NCBI GenBank assembly: GCA_903881515.1
Contig: CAIRTN010000202.1
Location: 1 to 44,454, forward strand
Reading direction: 5' to 3'
Source of the DNA: an uncultured Rhodospirillales bacterium
GTDB lineage: Bacteria; Pseudomonadota; Alphaproteobacteria; Acetobacterales; Acetobacteraceae
DNA length: 44,454 bases
This document shows positions 25,121 to 34,815 of this stretch, piece after piece. A program made the translations under genes and the position numbers. Position 1 is the first letter of the stretch. The number at the start of each line of letters is the position of its first letter. The notes under the pieces are model-generated. The model worked only from the letters and a program-made list of their open reading frames with translations. It had not been told where the DNA came from and did not search any database.

Positions 25121-25888
25121 CTACTTCCCGCGTCCGTGGGATAGTTCCGTGACGATACCGTGCAGGGTTCTGAGCTCCTGCTCGGTAACATCGCTGCGCT
25201 GGAACAGGTGACGGATGTTGCGCACCATGCCGGGCCGCTTCGCCTGGTTGCGCAGGAATCCGCTCTCATCCAGCTCAGCCACCAGATGGGTCAGCAGGCC
25301 TTCCAACTGCCCCTTGGTCGCGGGCTTGGTCTCATTGGTCATGAAATAGCGTGGCGGCGTCGCTTCCTCGGCGGTCCACCACTCATAGGCCATGATCATC
25401 ACCGCCTGTGCCAGGTTCAGCGACATGAACGCCGGATTGAGCGGATAACGCACCAGCGACGAGGCATGGGCCATGTCGTCATTGTCCAGCCCTGCCCGCT
25501 CCGGGCCGAACAGAATGCCGGCACGCAGGTCGCGGCCGCAGACCGATCGCAGTTCCGCCGCCGCACCGCGCGCAGTCAGCACCGGCTTGATGATGTGCCG
25601 CGGCCGCGGGCAGGTTGCCAGCACGAAATGCAGATCGGCGACGGCGTCGGCCACGGTTTCATGCACAGTCGCGGCATCCAGCAGCCGGTCGGCGCCGGAG
25701 GCATTGCGCCAGGCCTTCTCCTGCGGCCAGCCATCGCGCGGCGCCACCAGGCGCAGATGGAACAGCCCGCCATTAGCCATCGCGCGCGCCACCGCGCCGA
25801 TATTGTCGGCCAGTTGCGGGCGCACCAGCACGACGACGGGCGTGTTGCCGACCGCGATCAGATCGGCGCCGCCGTCCCGTCCGGTCAT
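25121..25888 (-). CDS. trmJ: TrmJ-like tRNA 2'-O-methyltransferase (SPOUT)
   Basis: 255 residues. SPOUT motifs: [19 protein letters not shown] near the N-terminus, [15 protein letters not shown] in the middle, and [21 protein letters not shown] forming the knotted SAM site. Bacterial TrmJ methylates the ribose at position 32 of some tRNAs using SAM. A C-terminal extension of about 80 helical residues ([19 protein letters not shown]) is characteristic of TrmJ rather than TrmH. Its ATG overlaps the cysS stop as ATGA, so the tRNA-charging and tRNA-modification genes are co-translated. Confidence 0.9.
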   Translation of the reverse strand: MTGRDGGADLIAVGNTPVVVLVRPQLADNIGAVARAMANGGLFHLRLVAPRDGWPQEKAWRNASGADRLLDAATVHETVADAVADLHFVLATCPRPRHIIKPVLTARGAAAELRSVCGRDLRAGILFGPERAGLDNDDMAHASSLVRYPLNPAFMSLNLAQAVMIMAYEWWTAEEATPPRYFMTNETKPATKGQLEGLLTHLVAELDESGFLRNQAKRPGMVRNIRHLFQRSDVTEQELRTLHGIVTELSHGRGK

Positions 25889-27225
25889 GCCCGCCGCCAG
25901 TTGGTGCCGGACGCGGAGTCTTCGAGCACGATGCCCTTGGCGGTCAGTTCGGCGCGGATCGCGTCGGCACGGGCAAAATCCCGCGCCTTGCGCGCCGCCA
26001 GCCGCTCGGCGATCGCCGCATCGACCCAGGCGCCGTCATCCCCGCCGCGGAACCAGGTCTCAGGTTCATCGCCCAGCACGCCGAGCAGCACGCCGGCCGC
26101 CTTCAGCTCGCCGGCTGCATCGGGGTCCCCGGCCAGCGCGGCATCGGCCAGGGCATGCATGGCACTGATCGCCAGCGGTGTGTTCAAGTCGTCGCACAGC
26201 GCATCGATCACCGAATCCGACACCTCGCCCACGGTGCCGGGATGTCGTTCCAGAGCGCGGTAGAACCGGTCAAGCGTGCCCTTGCACTCCGCCAGCAGCG
26301 CCTGGGAGAACTCGACCGGCGCGCGGTAATGCCCGTGCAGCAGCAATAGGCGGATCACCTCACCCGGCCATTGCGCCAGCACTTCCTTGACGGTGAAGAA
26401 ATTGCCGAGGCTCTTCGACATCTTCTCGCCGTTGATCCGCAGCATGCCGTTGTGCAGCCAATAGCGGGCGAAGCGGCTGCCAGGGAACGCGCAGATGCTC
26501 TGCGCCACCTCGTTTTCATGGTGCGGGAAGATCAGGTCGTTGCCGCCGCCATGGATGTCGAAGCTCTCGCCCAGATGCGCCCAGGACATCGCCGAGCATT
26601 CGATATGCCAACCCGGCCGCCCACGGCCCCACGGGCTGTCCCAACCCGGCAGATGACCCGGCGAAGGTTTCCACAGCACGAAATCGCCCGGGTCGCGTTT
26701 GTAGGGCGCGACATCGATACGGGCACCTGCGATCAGTTCATCGCGCGAACGGCCGGACAGCGCGCCGTACTGGGCAAAGCTCGGCACCGCGAACAGCACA
26801 TGGCCCTCCGCGGCGTAGGCGTGGCCCGACGCGATCAGCCGCTCGATGATCATGACCATCTGCGCGATATGTGCTGTCGCCCGTGGCTCGACGTCCGGCG
26901 GCGCGGCGCCGAGGGCGGCCATGTCGGCGTGATAGTCGGCCGTGGTGCGCGCGGTGATGGCGGCGATCGGTTCGCCGGACTCGGTGGCCCGCGCGTTGAT
27001 CTTGTCATCGACGTCGGTAATGTTCCGCACATAGGTGACATGCGGATAAATCCGCCGCAGCAGCCGCACCAGAGTGTCGTACACAACCACCGGACGCGCG
27101 TTGCCGACATGCGGACGATCATAAACGGTGGGTCCACAGACGTACAGCCGCACATGGCCGGGGTCGAGCGGCACAAAGACTTCCTTTGTCCGCGACAGGC
27201 TGTTGTGCAGGCGCAATTCAGGCAT
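25885..27225 (-). CDS. cysS: Cysteinyl-tRNA synthetase
   Basis: 446 residues from the ATG at 27225 (MPELRLHNS), with AGAGGAG upstream; a reading to 27381 adds 52 unrelated residues. The class I signature is PHVGNAR (HIGH-type), with KMSKS later. Zinc ligands are in [16 protein letters not shown] and HHENE, as in E. coli CysRS. The C-terminal helix bundle and short tail SGTNWRRA are normal. It charges tRNA-Cys. First gene of cysS-trmJ, divergent from the NRAMP gene across 143 bp. Confidence 0.98.
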   Translation of the reverse strand: MPELRLHNSLSRTKEVFVPLDPGHVRLYVCGPTVYDRPHVGNARPVVVYDTLVRLLRRIYPHVTYVRNITDVDDKINARATESGEPIAAITARTTADYHADMAALGAAPPDVEPRATAHIAQMVMIIERLIASGHAYAAEGHVLFAVPSFAQYGALSGRSRDELIAGARIDVAPYKRDPGDFVLWKPSPGHLPGWDSPWGRGRPGWHIECSAMSWAHLGESFDIHGGGNDLIFPHHENEVAQSICAFPGSRFARYWLHNGMLRINGEKMSKSLGNFFTVKEVLAQWPGEVIRLLLLHGHYRAPVEFSQALLAECKGTLDRFYRALERHPGTVGEVSDSVIDALCDDLNTPLAISAMHALADAALAGDPDAAGELKAAGVLLGVLGDEPETWFRGGDDGAWVDAAIAERLAARKARDFARADAIRAELTAKGIVLEDSASGTNWRRA

Positions 27226-27291
27226 ATCGGCTCCTCTTGCTACGGCCAGTTTCCGCACTCGCGGCATCGACAGCAACCGTGCTGCACGCAT

Positions 27292-27321
27292 TTGACACGC
27301 GCGCGCGGCGAGAGCTAGGTA
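27292..27321 (+). promoter_or_regulatory. Candidate promoter for the NRAMP-HpnL pair
   Basis: A perfect TTGACA at 27292-27297, an 18 bp spacer and TAGGTA at 27316-27321. Transcription would start near 27328, one base beyond the ATG at 27327, so translation should begin at 27369. The -10 match is weak, and I see no obvious metal-regulator palindrome. Confidence 0.35.
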
Positions 27322-27368
27322 TCCGGATGAGTTGCGAGCGATTCGCAATAAGTCCGGCAAGGGATTCC

Positions 27369-28631
27369 ATGCCAAACGCAAGAGTCCTGCCCGAAGGCAG
27401 GCCGGTGTCCAAGAGTTCCAGCCGCCTCACCCGCTTCCTTGCCGTCGCCGGACCTGGCTTGGTTGTCATGCTCGCCGATACCGATGTCGGCAGCGTCATC
27501 ACCGCCGGGCAAAGCGGCCTGCAATGGGGCTATCGTCTGCTGTTGCTGCAGTTGCTGCTGATCCCGATCCTGGCGGTTGTGCAGGAACTGACGGTGCGGC
27601 TGGCCATCTTTACCGGCCGCGGCCATGGCGAACTGATCCGGGAAATTTTCGGTCCGGCCTGGGCGTGGCTCTCTGCCACCGGCCTTGCCATTGCCTGTAT
27701 CGGCGCCCTGCTGACCGAATTTTCCGGCGTGGCCGGCGTGGGCGAATTGTTCGGCGTATCCCGAAACATCACTCTGCCGATGGCCGCCGTGGCGCTGCTG
27801 GCGATTGTTGCCACCGGCTCATATCGCCGTGTCGAACTGGTGGCGATCGGGATCGGGCTATTCGAACTGGCGTTCGTCGGCGTCGCCTGGGCCGCCCGGC
27901 CGGATGGCGCGACCATGCTCGCGCAGGCGATCAACATTCCCTGGACCGACAGCAAATACCTGTATCTGGTCGCCGCGAATATCGGCGCGGTGATCATGCC
28001 GTGGATGGTGTTCTACCAGCAATCCGCGGTGGCCGATAAGAAGTTGCGGCCCGAGCACTACAGCGCCGCGAAATGGGACACTATTGCGGGCGCCGTTCTC
28101 ACCCAGCTGGTGATGGCTGCCGTGCTCATAGCCGCTGCCACCACCCTGGCTCCCGGCACTACCAGCAGCCTGGAGAACGTCGGCGACCTCAGCCGCGCGC
28201 TGACCCCGGTTCTCGGGCTTGAGGCCGGCAGGATCGTCTTTGGCCTCGGCACCCTTGGCGCAGCCCTGGTTTCCGCCATCGTCACTTCGCTCGCCCTGGC
28301 CTGGGGCCTCGGCGAGGTCGCGGGCTATCGCCGTTCGCTGGAGTACTACCCGCTGCAGGCGCGCTGGTTCTATGGCGTGTACGGCCTCTGCATCTGCGGT
28401 GGTGCCCTGATGGTCGGGGTTGCTCCGGACTTGGTCAGCCTCAATGTCGGCGTGCAGGTGATGAACGCGCTGATGCTGCCGCTGGTGCTGGGCTTCCTGA
28501 TCGCGCTGGCGATCCGCGCGTTGCCAGCCGAGCGCCGGCTGCGGGGCTGGTATCTCTGGCTCGTGCTCGCCATTACCGTTATCTGCTGCGCCTTCGGCCT
28601 GATCGGCGGGATCGGCGGCCTGTTGGAGTAG
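27369..28631 (+). CDS. Variant NRAMP-family metal transporter
   Basis: 420 residues from the ATG at 27369 (AAGGGA upstream), about eleven membrane helices. Aligning by eye to NRAMP/MntH, the TM1 DPGN motif is D39-V-G-S42, so the Asp is kept and the Asn is Ser. In TM6 the AxxMPH motif is A207-V-I-M210-P-W212, so Ala and Met are kept but the His is Trp; the second TM6 His (LHS) is Gln219. The family moves Mn2+, Fe2+ or similar ions with protons across the inner membrane. Loss of both TM6 histidines suggests altered proton coupling or substrate. It ends 3 bp before the HpnL-like gene. Confidence 0.85.
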   Translation: MPNARVLPEGRPVSKSSSRLTRFLAVAGPGLVVMLADTDVGSVITAGQSGLQWGYRLLLLQLLLIPILAVVQELTVRLAIFTGRGHGELIREIFGPAWAWLSATGLAIACIGALLTEFSGVAGVGELFGVSRNITLPMAAVALLAIVATGSYRRVELVAIGIGLFELAFVGVAWAARPDGATMLAQAINIPWTDSKYLYLVAANIGAVIMPWMVFYQQSAVADKKLRPEHYSAAKWDTIAGAVLTQLVMAAVLIAAATTLAPGTTSSLENVGDLSRALTPVLGLEAGRIVFGLGTLGAALVSAIVTSLALAWGLGEVAGYRRSLEYYPLQARWFYGVYGLCICGGALMVGVAPDLVSLNVGVQVMNALMLPLVLGFLIALAIRALPAERRLRGWYLWLVLAITVICCAFGLIGGIGGLLE

Positions 28632-28634
28632 CCC

Positions 28635-29591
28635 ATGCGGCTTGGTTTTCTGGTGATGGCGCTCGGTGTCGGCGCGGTCGCCGCACTGATCGGCTGGTAT
28701 GGCGCGCGGGATATTGGCGCGCATGTGCTGGCCGCAGCCTGGGTCATCCCGCCGGTGATCCTGCTGCATGCCGTGCAACTGCACTTGTCCGGCATCGCCT
28801 GGCAGGGCGTGATTGGCGTCAACCATCCCGGCCGTGCCGCTTTCCTGCTGATCCGCTGGATCCGAGAGAGCGTCAACTCCATCCTCCCCGTCGCGCAGCT
28901 CGGCGGCAACATCGTCGGCATCCGCCTGCTGATGCATCGTGGCGTCACCGGTGCCCAGGCCGGCGCCGGCACTACCATAGACATCACCCTCGAAGCCCTG
29001 ACGCAGGCGGTGTTCACCCTGGCCGGCATCGGCGTGTTGGCCGCGACCGAGGAGCGCGCCTGGGCCCCATGGCTGCAGGTGGTCGTCGGCGTGACTGTCG
29101 CCATTGGGCTGCTGTTCCTGCTCGCCCAGCGCGCCGGGCTGCTGCGTCTGGTCGAGGCTGCGGCCGAGCATGTCGCTCGCATGTTCCCCGGCATGCCCGA
29201 GGGCGCGCTGCGCGGCCTGCATGATGAGCTGATCCGCCTGCAGCGCGAGCACTCCGCAGTGGCCCGCGCCGGCACGTTGCACCTGATCGCATGGTTGATT
29301 GGCGTCGGCGAAACCTGGCTGGCCTTCACGGCCATGGGCAATCAGGTCAGCCTCGCCACAGCCCTGGTCGTCGAGAGCATCGGCATGGCCGCGCGCAGCG
29401 CCGGCTTTGCGGTTCCCGGCGCACTCGGCGTGCAGGAAGCCGGCTTCATACTGGCCGGCGAATTGTGCGGCGTCCCAGCCGACGCCACGGTGGCACTGTC
29501 GATGATCAAGCGTGCCCGTGAATTACTGGTCGGTGTGCCCGGCGTGATAGCGTGGCAATGGCTCGAAGGCCGTCGCGCGCTAAGGAAGTAA
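28635..29591 (+). CDS. hpnL: HpnL-like integral membrane protein (UPF0104/YbhN fold)
   Basis: 318 residues with eight or so helices. RWIRESVNSILPVAQLGGNI around 75-94 and RSAGFAVPGALGVQEAGFIL around 250-270 are typical of HpnL, the hopanoid-associated UPF0104 protein, rather than of MprF. In known clusters HpnL accompanies hopanoid biosynthesis genes but its biochemical role is not established; lipid translocation is inferred from the fold. No other hpn gene is in the window. The ribosome binding site GGAG (28625-28628) lies inside the end of the NRAMP gene, so the two are translationally linked. It is convergent with the GT4 gene, 6 bp apart. Confidence 0.8.
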   Translation: MRLGFLVMALGVGAVAALIGWYGARDIGAHVLAAAWVIPPVILLHAVQLHLSGIAWQGVIGVNHPGRAAFLLIRWIRESVNSILPVAQLGGNIVGIRLLMHRGVTGAQAGAGTTIDITLEALTQAVFTLAGIGVLAATEERAWAPWLQVVVGVTVAIGLLFLLAQRAGLLRLVEAAAEHVARMFPGMPEGALRGLHDELIRLQREHSAVARAGTLHLIAWLIGVGETWLAFTAMGNQVSLATALVVESIGMAARSAGFAVPGALGVQEAGFILAGELCGVPADATVALSMIKRARELLVGVPGVIAWQWLEGRRALRK

Positions 29592-29597
29592 AACGGC

Positions 29598-30680
29598 CTA
29601 ACGCAGTTTCGCCGCCCGCAGATCGTCCGTTAGCGCCTGTGCCATCCGTGTCCAGGTCACTTCCGGCGCCTCGCGCGGTGGTGGAGCCTCGCCACGGGTT
29701 TCCAGCAGGTCACGCAATGCCGCCGCCAGACTGCTCGGTTCCGGCTCACACAGTGTGGCCAGTGCTTTGCCCGCCAACTGCTCGGGAATCCCACCCACTG
29801 CGGTGGCTACCACGAAGCGGCGCGACGCCACGGCGGCGGCCGCGCCACCGCTCTGGCTTGCCTCGCGATGCGACAGCACCAACGCGTCAGACCATGCCAG
29901 CAACGTGCCGATCTCTTCCTCTGGCACCCAGCGATTCTCCACCGTCACGCCCGGCAATGCGGCCAAGGCGCGCAGCTCCAACGAATCCGGGCCGCTGCCC
30001 ACCACGCGCAATACGTAATCCGAGCGCGGCCCCAGCAGGGTCAGTGCCTGCACCAGCAAGTCGATGCCCTTGTACGGTAGAAGGCGCCCGAAAAACAGCA
30101 ACCGCATCGGCCCACCATGCGCCAGTGCCGGCGGCGGCGGCGGGCGGAATGGCCGCGGCGGGTGCACCGAGCGGATCAACGGCTTGCCGGTCAACGCCCC
30201 CTGCTGCGCCAGCTTCGCCGCTACATGGTCGCTCAGTACCACGAGCCCGGACGCTGCCCGCATCAAAGCCCGCTGCAACTGCATCTGGAACGGCCGGCCA
30301 TCACCGGGATGCAACTCCGCATCATGCACCACGACAACGAACGGCACGCCGCAGGCTTTCAGCGCCCGCACCATGATGAAATCCATCATCCCCGGCATCG
30401 CACAGATCGCCACATCCGGCCGTTCCTGACGGATGCGCCGCAAAAGCCACCGGTAGCGCCACGGCAGCAGCGTCAAACCCAGGATCCCACCCAGCGTCTT
30501 CTCGATCAATGCGATCGGAATATCGCAAACTGGCGGCGTTGGGCCTCGGAGAATCTCGGCGTAGCTCGACAGCGACAGCACAATCTCGCAGCCAGGAACC
30601 CCGCGCAGGCTATCGGCCAGTTCGGCCCCGTAGCGCGGCCCGCCCCCAACACGTCCCCATTGCCAGACCAGAATTTTCAT
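29598..30680 (-). CDS. GT4-type glycosyltransferase
   Basis: 360 residues, two Rossmann domains (GT-B). The N-terminus MKILVWQWGRVGGGPRYG has a Gly-rich acceptor loop. RLLFFGRLLPYKGIDLLVQAL is the typical entry to the second domain. The nucleotide-sugar site near SHREASQSGGAAAAVASR is a variant of the usual E-x7-E motif, with weaker acidic residues. Donor and acceptor are unknown; cell-surface polysaccharide synthesis is inferred. Its ATG overlaps the stop of the upstream glycosyltransferase by 4 bp (ATGA). Confidence 0.85.
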   Translation of the reverse strand: MKILVWQWGRVGGGPRYGAELADSLRGVPGCEIVLSLSSYAEILRGPTPPVCDIPIALIEKTLGGILGLTLLPWRYRWLLRRIRQERPDVAICAMPGMMDFIMVRALKACGVPFVVVVHDAELHPGDGRPFQMQLQRALMRAASGLVVLSDHVAAKLAQQGALTGKPLIRSVHPPRPFRPPPPPALAHGGPMRLLFFGRLLPYKGIDLLVQALTLLGPRSDYVLRVVGSGPDSLELRALAALPGVTVENRWVPEEEIGTLLAWSDALVLSHREASQSGGAAAAVASRRFVVATAVGGIPEQLAGKALATLCEPEPSSLAAALRDLLETRGEAPPPREAPEVTWTRMAQALTDDLRAAKLR

Positions 30681-31912
30681 GCCGGCAACCCGAGCGCAGT
30701 AACGGCAGCATGCAGCGGTGCCGCCACCAGCCGCTCCCGCACCATCGCCGTCGCACGTGCGCCAAATGCCGCGCGCAATCCGGCGTCGCCGGCGAAGCGC
30801 TGCAGCCAGCCAGCCGCCTCGCCGATATCAGCTTCCGCCCAGATCGCGCCGGGAGCAACCAGCACGCCGCGGGGATCCACCGCCGGCACCAGCCGATACC
30901 CCACTAGCGCGGCACTCTGCGCATCCATGAAATCCATGTTCCCCGACCAACCCGTCGCGATCACCGCCCGGCCCAGCAGCATGGCTTCGGCCGGAAGCAA
31001 GCCAAATCCCTCACTACGGTGTAACGACAACACGATATCAGCGCATGCGGTCAATGCGTGTGTGTCACCAACGGACAATTCCGCAGTCACAATTCTAATA
31101 TTTCCCGCATCGGCGACCGCGGCCCGGATTTGTGCAAAATCATCGGGAAAATGATGCGCATGCCCGACCTTCAGCACCAGCAGCCGATCGCTGCGGCTGC
31201 CAAATGCCGCCTTGAAAGCCGCGATCGCCGCAAGGGGATTCTTCCGCACCAGACTCGACGCCAGATTAAACCCACACAGAACAACAACAGCTGTCTCAGG
31301 CAGCCCGAACGCGGCCCGGTCAAGTGGTGAACGCTCTTGTGGCACGGCCGCCACCGGATGCGGCACCACATGCAATTTGATCCGGCCATCCGCCGGCAGC
31401 ATCTGGGCGATGGCCGCGGCGGTAAACCGGCTCGGCACCCAGATCTCGTGCACCAGTTGCAGCCCCACGCGCCAGAGCGCCGGCATCACCGGCAACTCCC
31501 AGGCCCAGTAGCCAATCACCCGGCGCCCCGCGAGCGCGTCCTTCGGCAGGCGCAGCATCGCCCAGCCCAGTGACGGCGGATTGACATGAAATACCAACGG
31601 CACACCTGGCGGCGGCATAACCGCGGGCGGCACCACCGCCCCACCTGGCAACCTGTCGCCAATATCAAGCATCCAGTGCGCGATCCCCTGCGCCTCAAGC
31701 GCCGCGCCCATCAGCCGTGCCCCGGTTCCCAGCCCCGAAGCGCGCGACACCTCGCCGACGACACCAACCCCGGCCGTCACCGGCGCCGGCACGCGGTCGG
31801 GCTTAGGCGCCAGCATGGTCGTGCCGCGCACGAATGCCCAACGCCGCGGACCCTGCGGCAGTTTCCGCCAGGCGCGATGCAGAGGACTCAGGGAAGGAGA
31901 CGATTCGCCCAT
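30677..31912 (-). CDS. GT4-type glycosyltransferase
   Basis: 411 residues from the ATG at 31912; a TTG at 31948 is in frame but has no ribosome binding site. GVVGEVSRASGLGTGARL near residues 50-67 and HRSEGFGLLPAEAMLLGRAVI, with a full E-x7-E motif, identify a GT-B retaining glycosyltransferase. PWRVG-like and VHEIWVPSRFTAAAI segments resemble glycosyltransferases of Acetobacteraceae polysaccharide loci. Paired with the next GT4 gene through ATGA. Local A+T is higher than in the flanks around 31060-31130, which may hint at transfer. Confidence 0.85.
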   Translation of the reverse strand: MGESSPSLSPLHRAWRKLPQGPRRWAFVRGTTMLAPKPDRVPAPVTAGVGVVGEVSRASGLGTGARLMGAALEAQGIAHWMLDIGDRLPGGAVVPPAVMPPPGVPLVFHVNPPSLGWAMLRLPKDALAGRRVIGYWAWELPVMPALWRVGLQLVHEIWVPSRFTAAAIAQMLPADGRIKLHVVPHPVAAVPQERSPLDRAAFGLPETAVVVLCGFNLASSLVRKNPLAAIAAFKAAFGSRSDRLLVLKVGHAHHFPDDFAQIRAAVADAGNIRIVTAELSVGDTHALTACADIVLSLHRSEGFGLLPAEAMLLGRAVIATGWSGNMDFMDAQSAALVGYRLVPAVDPRGVLVAPGAIWAEADIGEAAGWLQRFAGDAGLRAAFGARATAMVRERLVAAPLHAAVTALGLPA

Positions 31913-31952
31913 TACGCAGACGGTGCCGGTCCGAACGGTTTGCCGCAAGTAG

Positions 31953-32957
31953 CTACCCGTTCAAGTGGCAGGCACTGCGGTGGCCCGGCGCGACCTCACG
32001 CAGCACCGGCGCCGTCTCGCGGCAGGCCGGCATTGCGTGCGGGCAGCGCGGGTGGAAATGGCAGCCCGGCGGCGGGTTCACTGGGCTGGGGATCTCGCCC
32101 TTGATCGCAGTGAACTGCCGCTGCCGCGTGTCGATGCGCGGCACCTCGGCCAGCAGCGCCTGGGTATAGGGGTGATTGGCCCGCGCGAAGATCTCCTCCG
32201 CCGGCGCCTCCTCGACGATACGGCCGAGATACATGATCACCACCCGGTCCGACAGATGCTCGACCACGCCGAGATCGTGGCTGATGAACAGGTACGTCAG
32301 GTCCAGCTCCGCCCGCAGATCCATGAACAGATTCAGGATCTGCGCCTGGATCGACACATCGAGCGCGGCCACCGCCTCGTCGCAGACCAGGAATTCCGGC
32401 TGTACTGACAGCGCCCGGGCGATGCCGATGCGCTGACGCTGGCCGCCGGAGAACTGATGCGGATAGCGCCGCTTATAGGCCGGATCGAGCCCTGCGCGGC
32501 GCAACTGCGCATCGACATAGGCATCGAATCCGGCGCGATCGACCAACCCGTGCACGCGGGCCGCCTCGCCCACGATCTCGGAAACCCGCATCCGCGGATT
32601 GAGGCTGGCGTACGGGTCCTGGAAGATCATCTGCACCTGCAGCATCGCCCGCTTCTCTTCCGCCGGCGACAGGGCGGTGACGTCCTGGCCATGCCAGAAC
32701 ACCTGCCCCTCGGTCGGCGGAATGATGCCGGCGACCATCCGCCCGACGGTGGACTTGCCGCAGCAGGATTCGCCGACCAGACCAACCACCTCGCCCTTGC
32801 GGATGATGAGGTCGATATTGTCGACCGCACGCACCAACTGCGCCTTCACCTCGCCGCCCATCGCCCGGCGCAGGCCCTGTGCTGCGCGCGCTGCGAAATC
32901 CAGCGTCTTGCCGAAGCGCTTCGACACGCCCTGCAGCCGGATCACCGGTTCGCTCAC
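31953..32957 (-). CDS. dppF: Peptide ABC transporter ATP-binding protein (DppF/OppF type)
   Basis: 334 residues from the GTG at 32957, which overlaps the dppD stop as GTGA. A longer reading to 33059 lies inside dppD. Walker A is GESCCGKST (62-70): the usual Gly at the fourth position is Cys65. The signature is FSGGQRQR, Walker B is FLVCDEAVAALD, and the H-loop is FISHDLG. The C-terminal oligopeptide-family extension has CHFHPRCPHAMPAC, whose cysteines bind an Fe-S cluster in some Dpp/Opp ATPases. It forms the cytoplasmic ATPase pair with DppD. Confidence 0.93.
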   Translation of the reverse strand: MSEPVIRLQGVSKRFGKTLDFAARAAQGLRRAMGGEVKAQLVRAVDNIDLIIRKGEVVGLVGESCCGKSTVGRMVAGIIPPTEGQVFWHGQDVTALSPAEEKRAMLQVQMIFQDPYASLNPRMRVSEIVGEAARVHGLVDRAGFDAYVDAQLRRAGLDPAYKRRYPHQFSGGQRQRIGIARALSVQPEFLVCDEAVAALDVSIQAQILNLFMDLRAELDLTYLFISHDLGVVEHLSDRVVIMYLGRIVEEAPAEEIFARANHPYTQALLAEVPRIDTRQRQFTAIKGEIPSPVNPPPGCHFHPRCPHAMPACRETAPVLREVAPGHRSACHLNG

Positions 32958-33931
32958 GCCACGCTCTCCAGCTGCGGGTGGAAGCAGCGCAGGCTGCGCC
33001 CGGGGCCCGGTTCGATGATCGGCGGGTCCTCGGCGCAGGCCGCATCGGCATGGCTGCAACGGGTGCGGAACGCGCAGCCTTTCGGCAGGTCAACCAGCGA
33101 TGGCGTCATCCCCGGAATCTGCCGCAGCTTGCTGCCGCGCTTGTTGCGGCTGGGCACCGAGCCGATCAGCCCGTGCGTGTAGGGATGCAACGGCCGGTCC
33201 AGCACCTCGCCCACCACCCCACTCTCCACGATCCGCCCGGCATACATCACCGCCACTTCGTCGGCGAGGCCCGCCACCACGCTGAGGTCATGCGTGATCC
33301 AGATCAGCGCCGTGCCGTATTCGCGCGCCAGCGTCTGCACCTCGGCCAGAATCTGCGCCTGGATCGTCACATCCAGCGCCGTCGTCGGCTCATCGGCCAC
33401 GATCAGGTCAGGCCGGTGCAACAGCGCGATGGCGATCGCCACGCGTTGGCGCATGCCGCCGGAGAACTGGTGCGGATAGGAGGACAGCCGTTCCTCCGGG
33501 CTCGGAATCCCCACCATGCCCAGCGCATCGCGCGAGCGCTCCCAGGCCTCCTGGCGCGAGACCTTGGTATGCGCGAACACCGTCTCCATCATCTGCGTGT
33601 CGATGCGCAGAACCGGGTTCAGCGTCATCATCGGGTCCTGGAAAATCATCGCGATGCGGTTGCCGCGCAGCCGGCGCAACTCCTCCTCGCGCAATTTCGT
33701 CAGGTCGGTGCCCTTGAACAGGATCTGCCCCGCCGCGATCCGCCCGGGCGGATCGACCAGACCGATCACCGAGAACCCGGTCACCGACTTGCCGGAGCCG
33801 GACTCGCCCACCAGCCCCAGCACCCGCCCGCGCCGCACGCTGAACGAGACGCCATCGACCGCGCGCACCGTGCCGGCGCGGGTGTCGAAATGCGTCGACA
33901 GCCCGCGCACCTCCAAGGTCAGACCGCTCAT
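32954..33931 (-). CDS. dppD: Peptide ABC transporter ATP-binding protein (DppD/OppD type)
   Basis: 325 residues from the ATG at 33931 (ATGA overlap with dppC). Walker A is GESGSGKS, the Q-loop is [12 protein letters not shown], the signature is [12 protein letters not shown], Walker B is [12 protein letters not shown] and the switch is WITHDLS. The C-terminal extension includes [15 protein letters not shown], the cysteine motif of this subfamily. With DppF it should power uptake of peptides or similar oligomers. Confidence 0.95.
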   Translation of the reverse strand: MSGLTLEVRGLSTHFDTRAGTVRAVDGVSFSVRRGRVLGLVGESGSGKSVTGFSVIGLVDPPGRIAAGQILFKGTDLTKLREEELRRLRGNRIAMIFQDPMMTLNPVLRIDTQMMETVFAHTKVSRQEAWERSRDALGMVGIPSPEERLSSYPHQFSGGMRQRVAIAIALLHRPDLIVADEPTTALDVTIQAQILAEVQTLAREYGTALIWITHDLSVVAGLADEVAVMYAGRIVESGVVGEVLDRPLHPYTHGLIGSVPSRNKRGSKLRQIPGMTPSLVDLPKGCAFRTRCSHADAACAEDPPIIEPGPGRSLRCFHPQLESVA

Positions 33932-34815
33932 CGCTGCAGCCTCGGGTTCAGCACGTCGCGCAACTGATCGCCCATCAGGTTGATCGCCACGATCGTCACC
34001 AGGAGCGCAATGCCGGGATAGAAGCTGATCCAGTATTTGCCCGACAGCATGTACTGATAGCCATTGGCGATCAGCAGCCCCAGCGACGGCTCGGTGATCG
34101 GCACGCCCAGGCCCAGGAACGACAACGTCGCCTCCAGCGTGATCGCGCGCGCCACCTGGATGGTGCCGATCACGATCAGCGGCGGCATGCAGTTCGGCAG
34201 CAGATGGCGAAACAGCACCCGCCATTGCGGCAAGGCGAGGCACTCCGCCGCCTCGATATATTCCCGTCGCCGCTCCACCAGTGCCGCCCCACGTGCCGTA
34301 CGCGCGTACCGCGCCCATTCCACGATCACCAGCGCCAGCATCACGTTGCCGACGCCCTTACCCAGGAACGCCAGGATCATCAGCGCCACCAGGATCGCCG
34401 GAAACGACAGCTGCAGATCGACCAGCCGCATGATCGCGGTTTCCACCCAGCCGCCGACATAGGCCGCCAGCAGCCCCAACGACGAGCCGACCACGCCGGC
34501 GATCACCGCCGAGCCCACGCCCACCGACAGCGAAATCCGCAGCCCGTACATGATGCCCGACAGCATGTCGCGCCCCTGGTCGTCGGTGCCGAGCCAGAAC
34601 ACCATGCCGGTCAGCGACTTCGCCCCCGGCGCCAGCCGCCCATCCATGATATCAAGCTGCGCCAGGTCATACGGGTTCTGCGGCGCCAGCAACGGCGCCA
34701 GCAGCGCCAGCAGCGCGACAATCACCACCACCACGAAGCCGATCACCGCCACCTTGCTGGCGGCGAACTCGCTCACGAACCGCCGGAACGGCGTCTCCTC
34801 CCGCACGCCGCTCAC
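33928..34815 (-). CDS. dppC: Peptide ABC transporter permease (DppC/OppC type)
   Basis: 295 residues. A cytoplasmic N-terminus leads to the first helix (VAVIGFVVVVIVALLALLAP). The extracytoplasmic stretch FWLGTDDQGRDMLSGIMYGLR is the family signature. Five more helices follow, with the EAA coupling loop EAAECLALPQWRVLFRHLLPN. The ATG overlaps dppB by 4 bp and its stop overlaps dppD by 4 bp. Confidence 0.95.
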   Translation of the reverse strand: MSGVREETPFRRFVSEFAASKVAVIGFVVVVIVALLALLAPLLAPQNPYDLAQLDIMDGRLAPGAKSLTGMVFWLGTDDQGRDMLSGIMYGLRISLSVGVGSAVIAGVVGSSLGLLAAYVGGWVETAIMRLVDLQLSFPAILVALMILAFLGKGVGNVMLALVIVEWARYARTARGAALVERRREYIEAAECLALPQWRVLFRHLLPNCMPPLIVIGTIQVARAITLEATLSFLGLGVPITEPSLGLLIANGYQYMLSGKYWISFYPGIALLVTIVAINLMGDQLRDVLNPRLQR

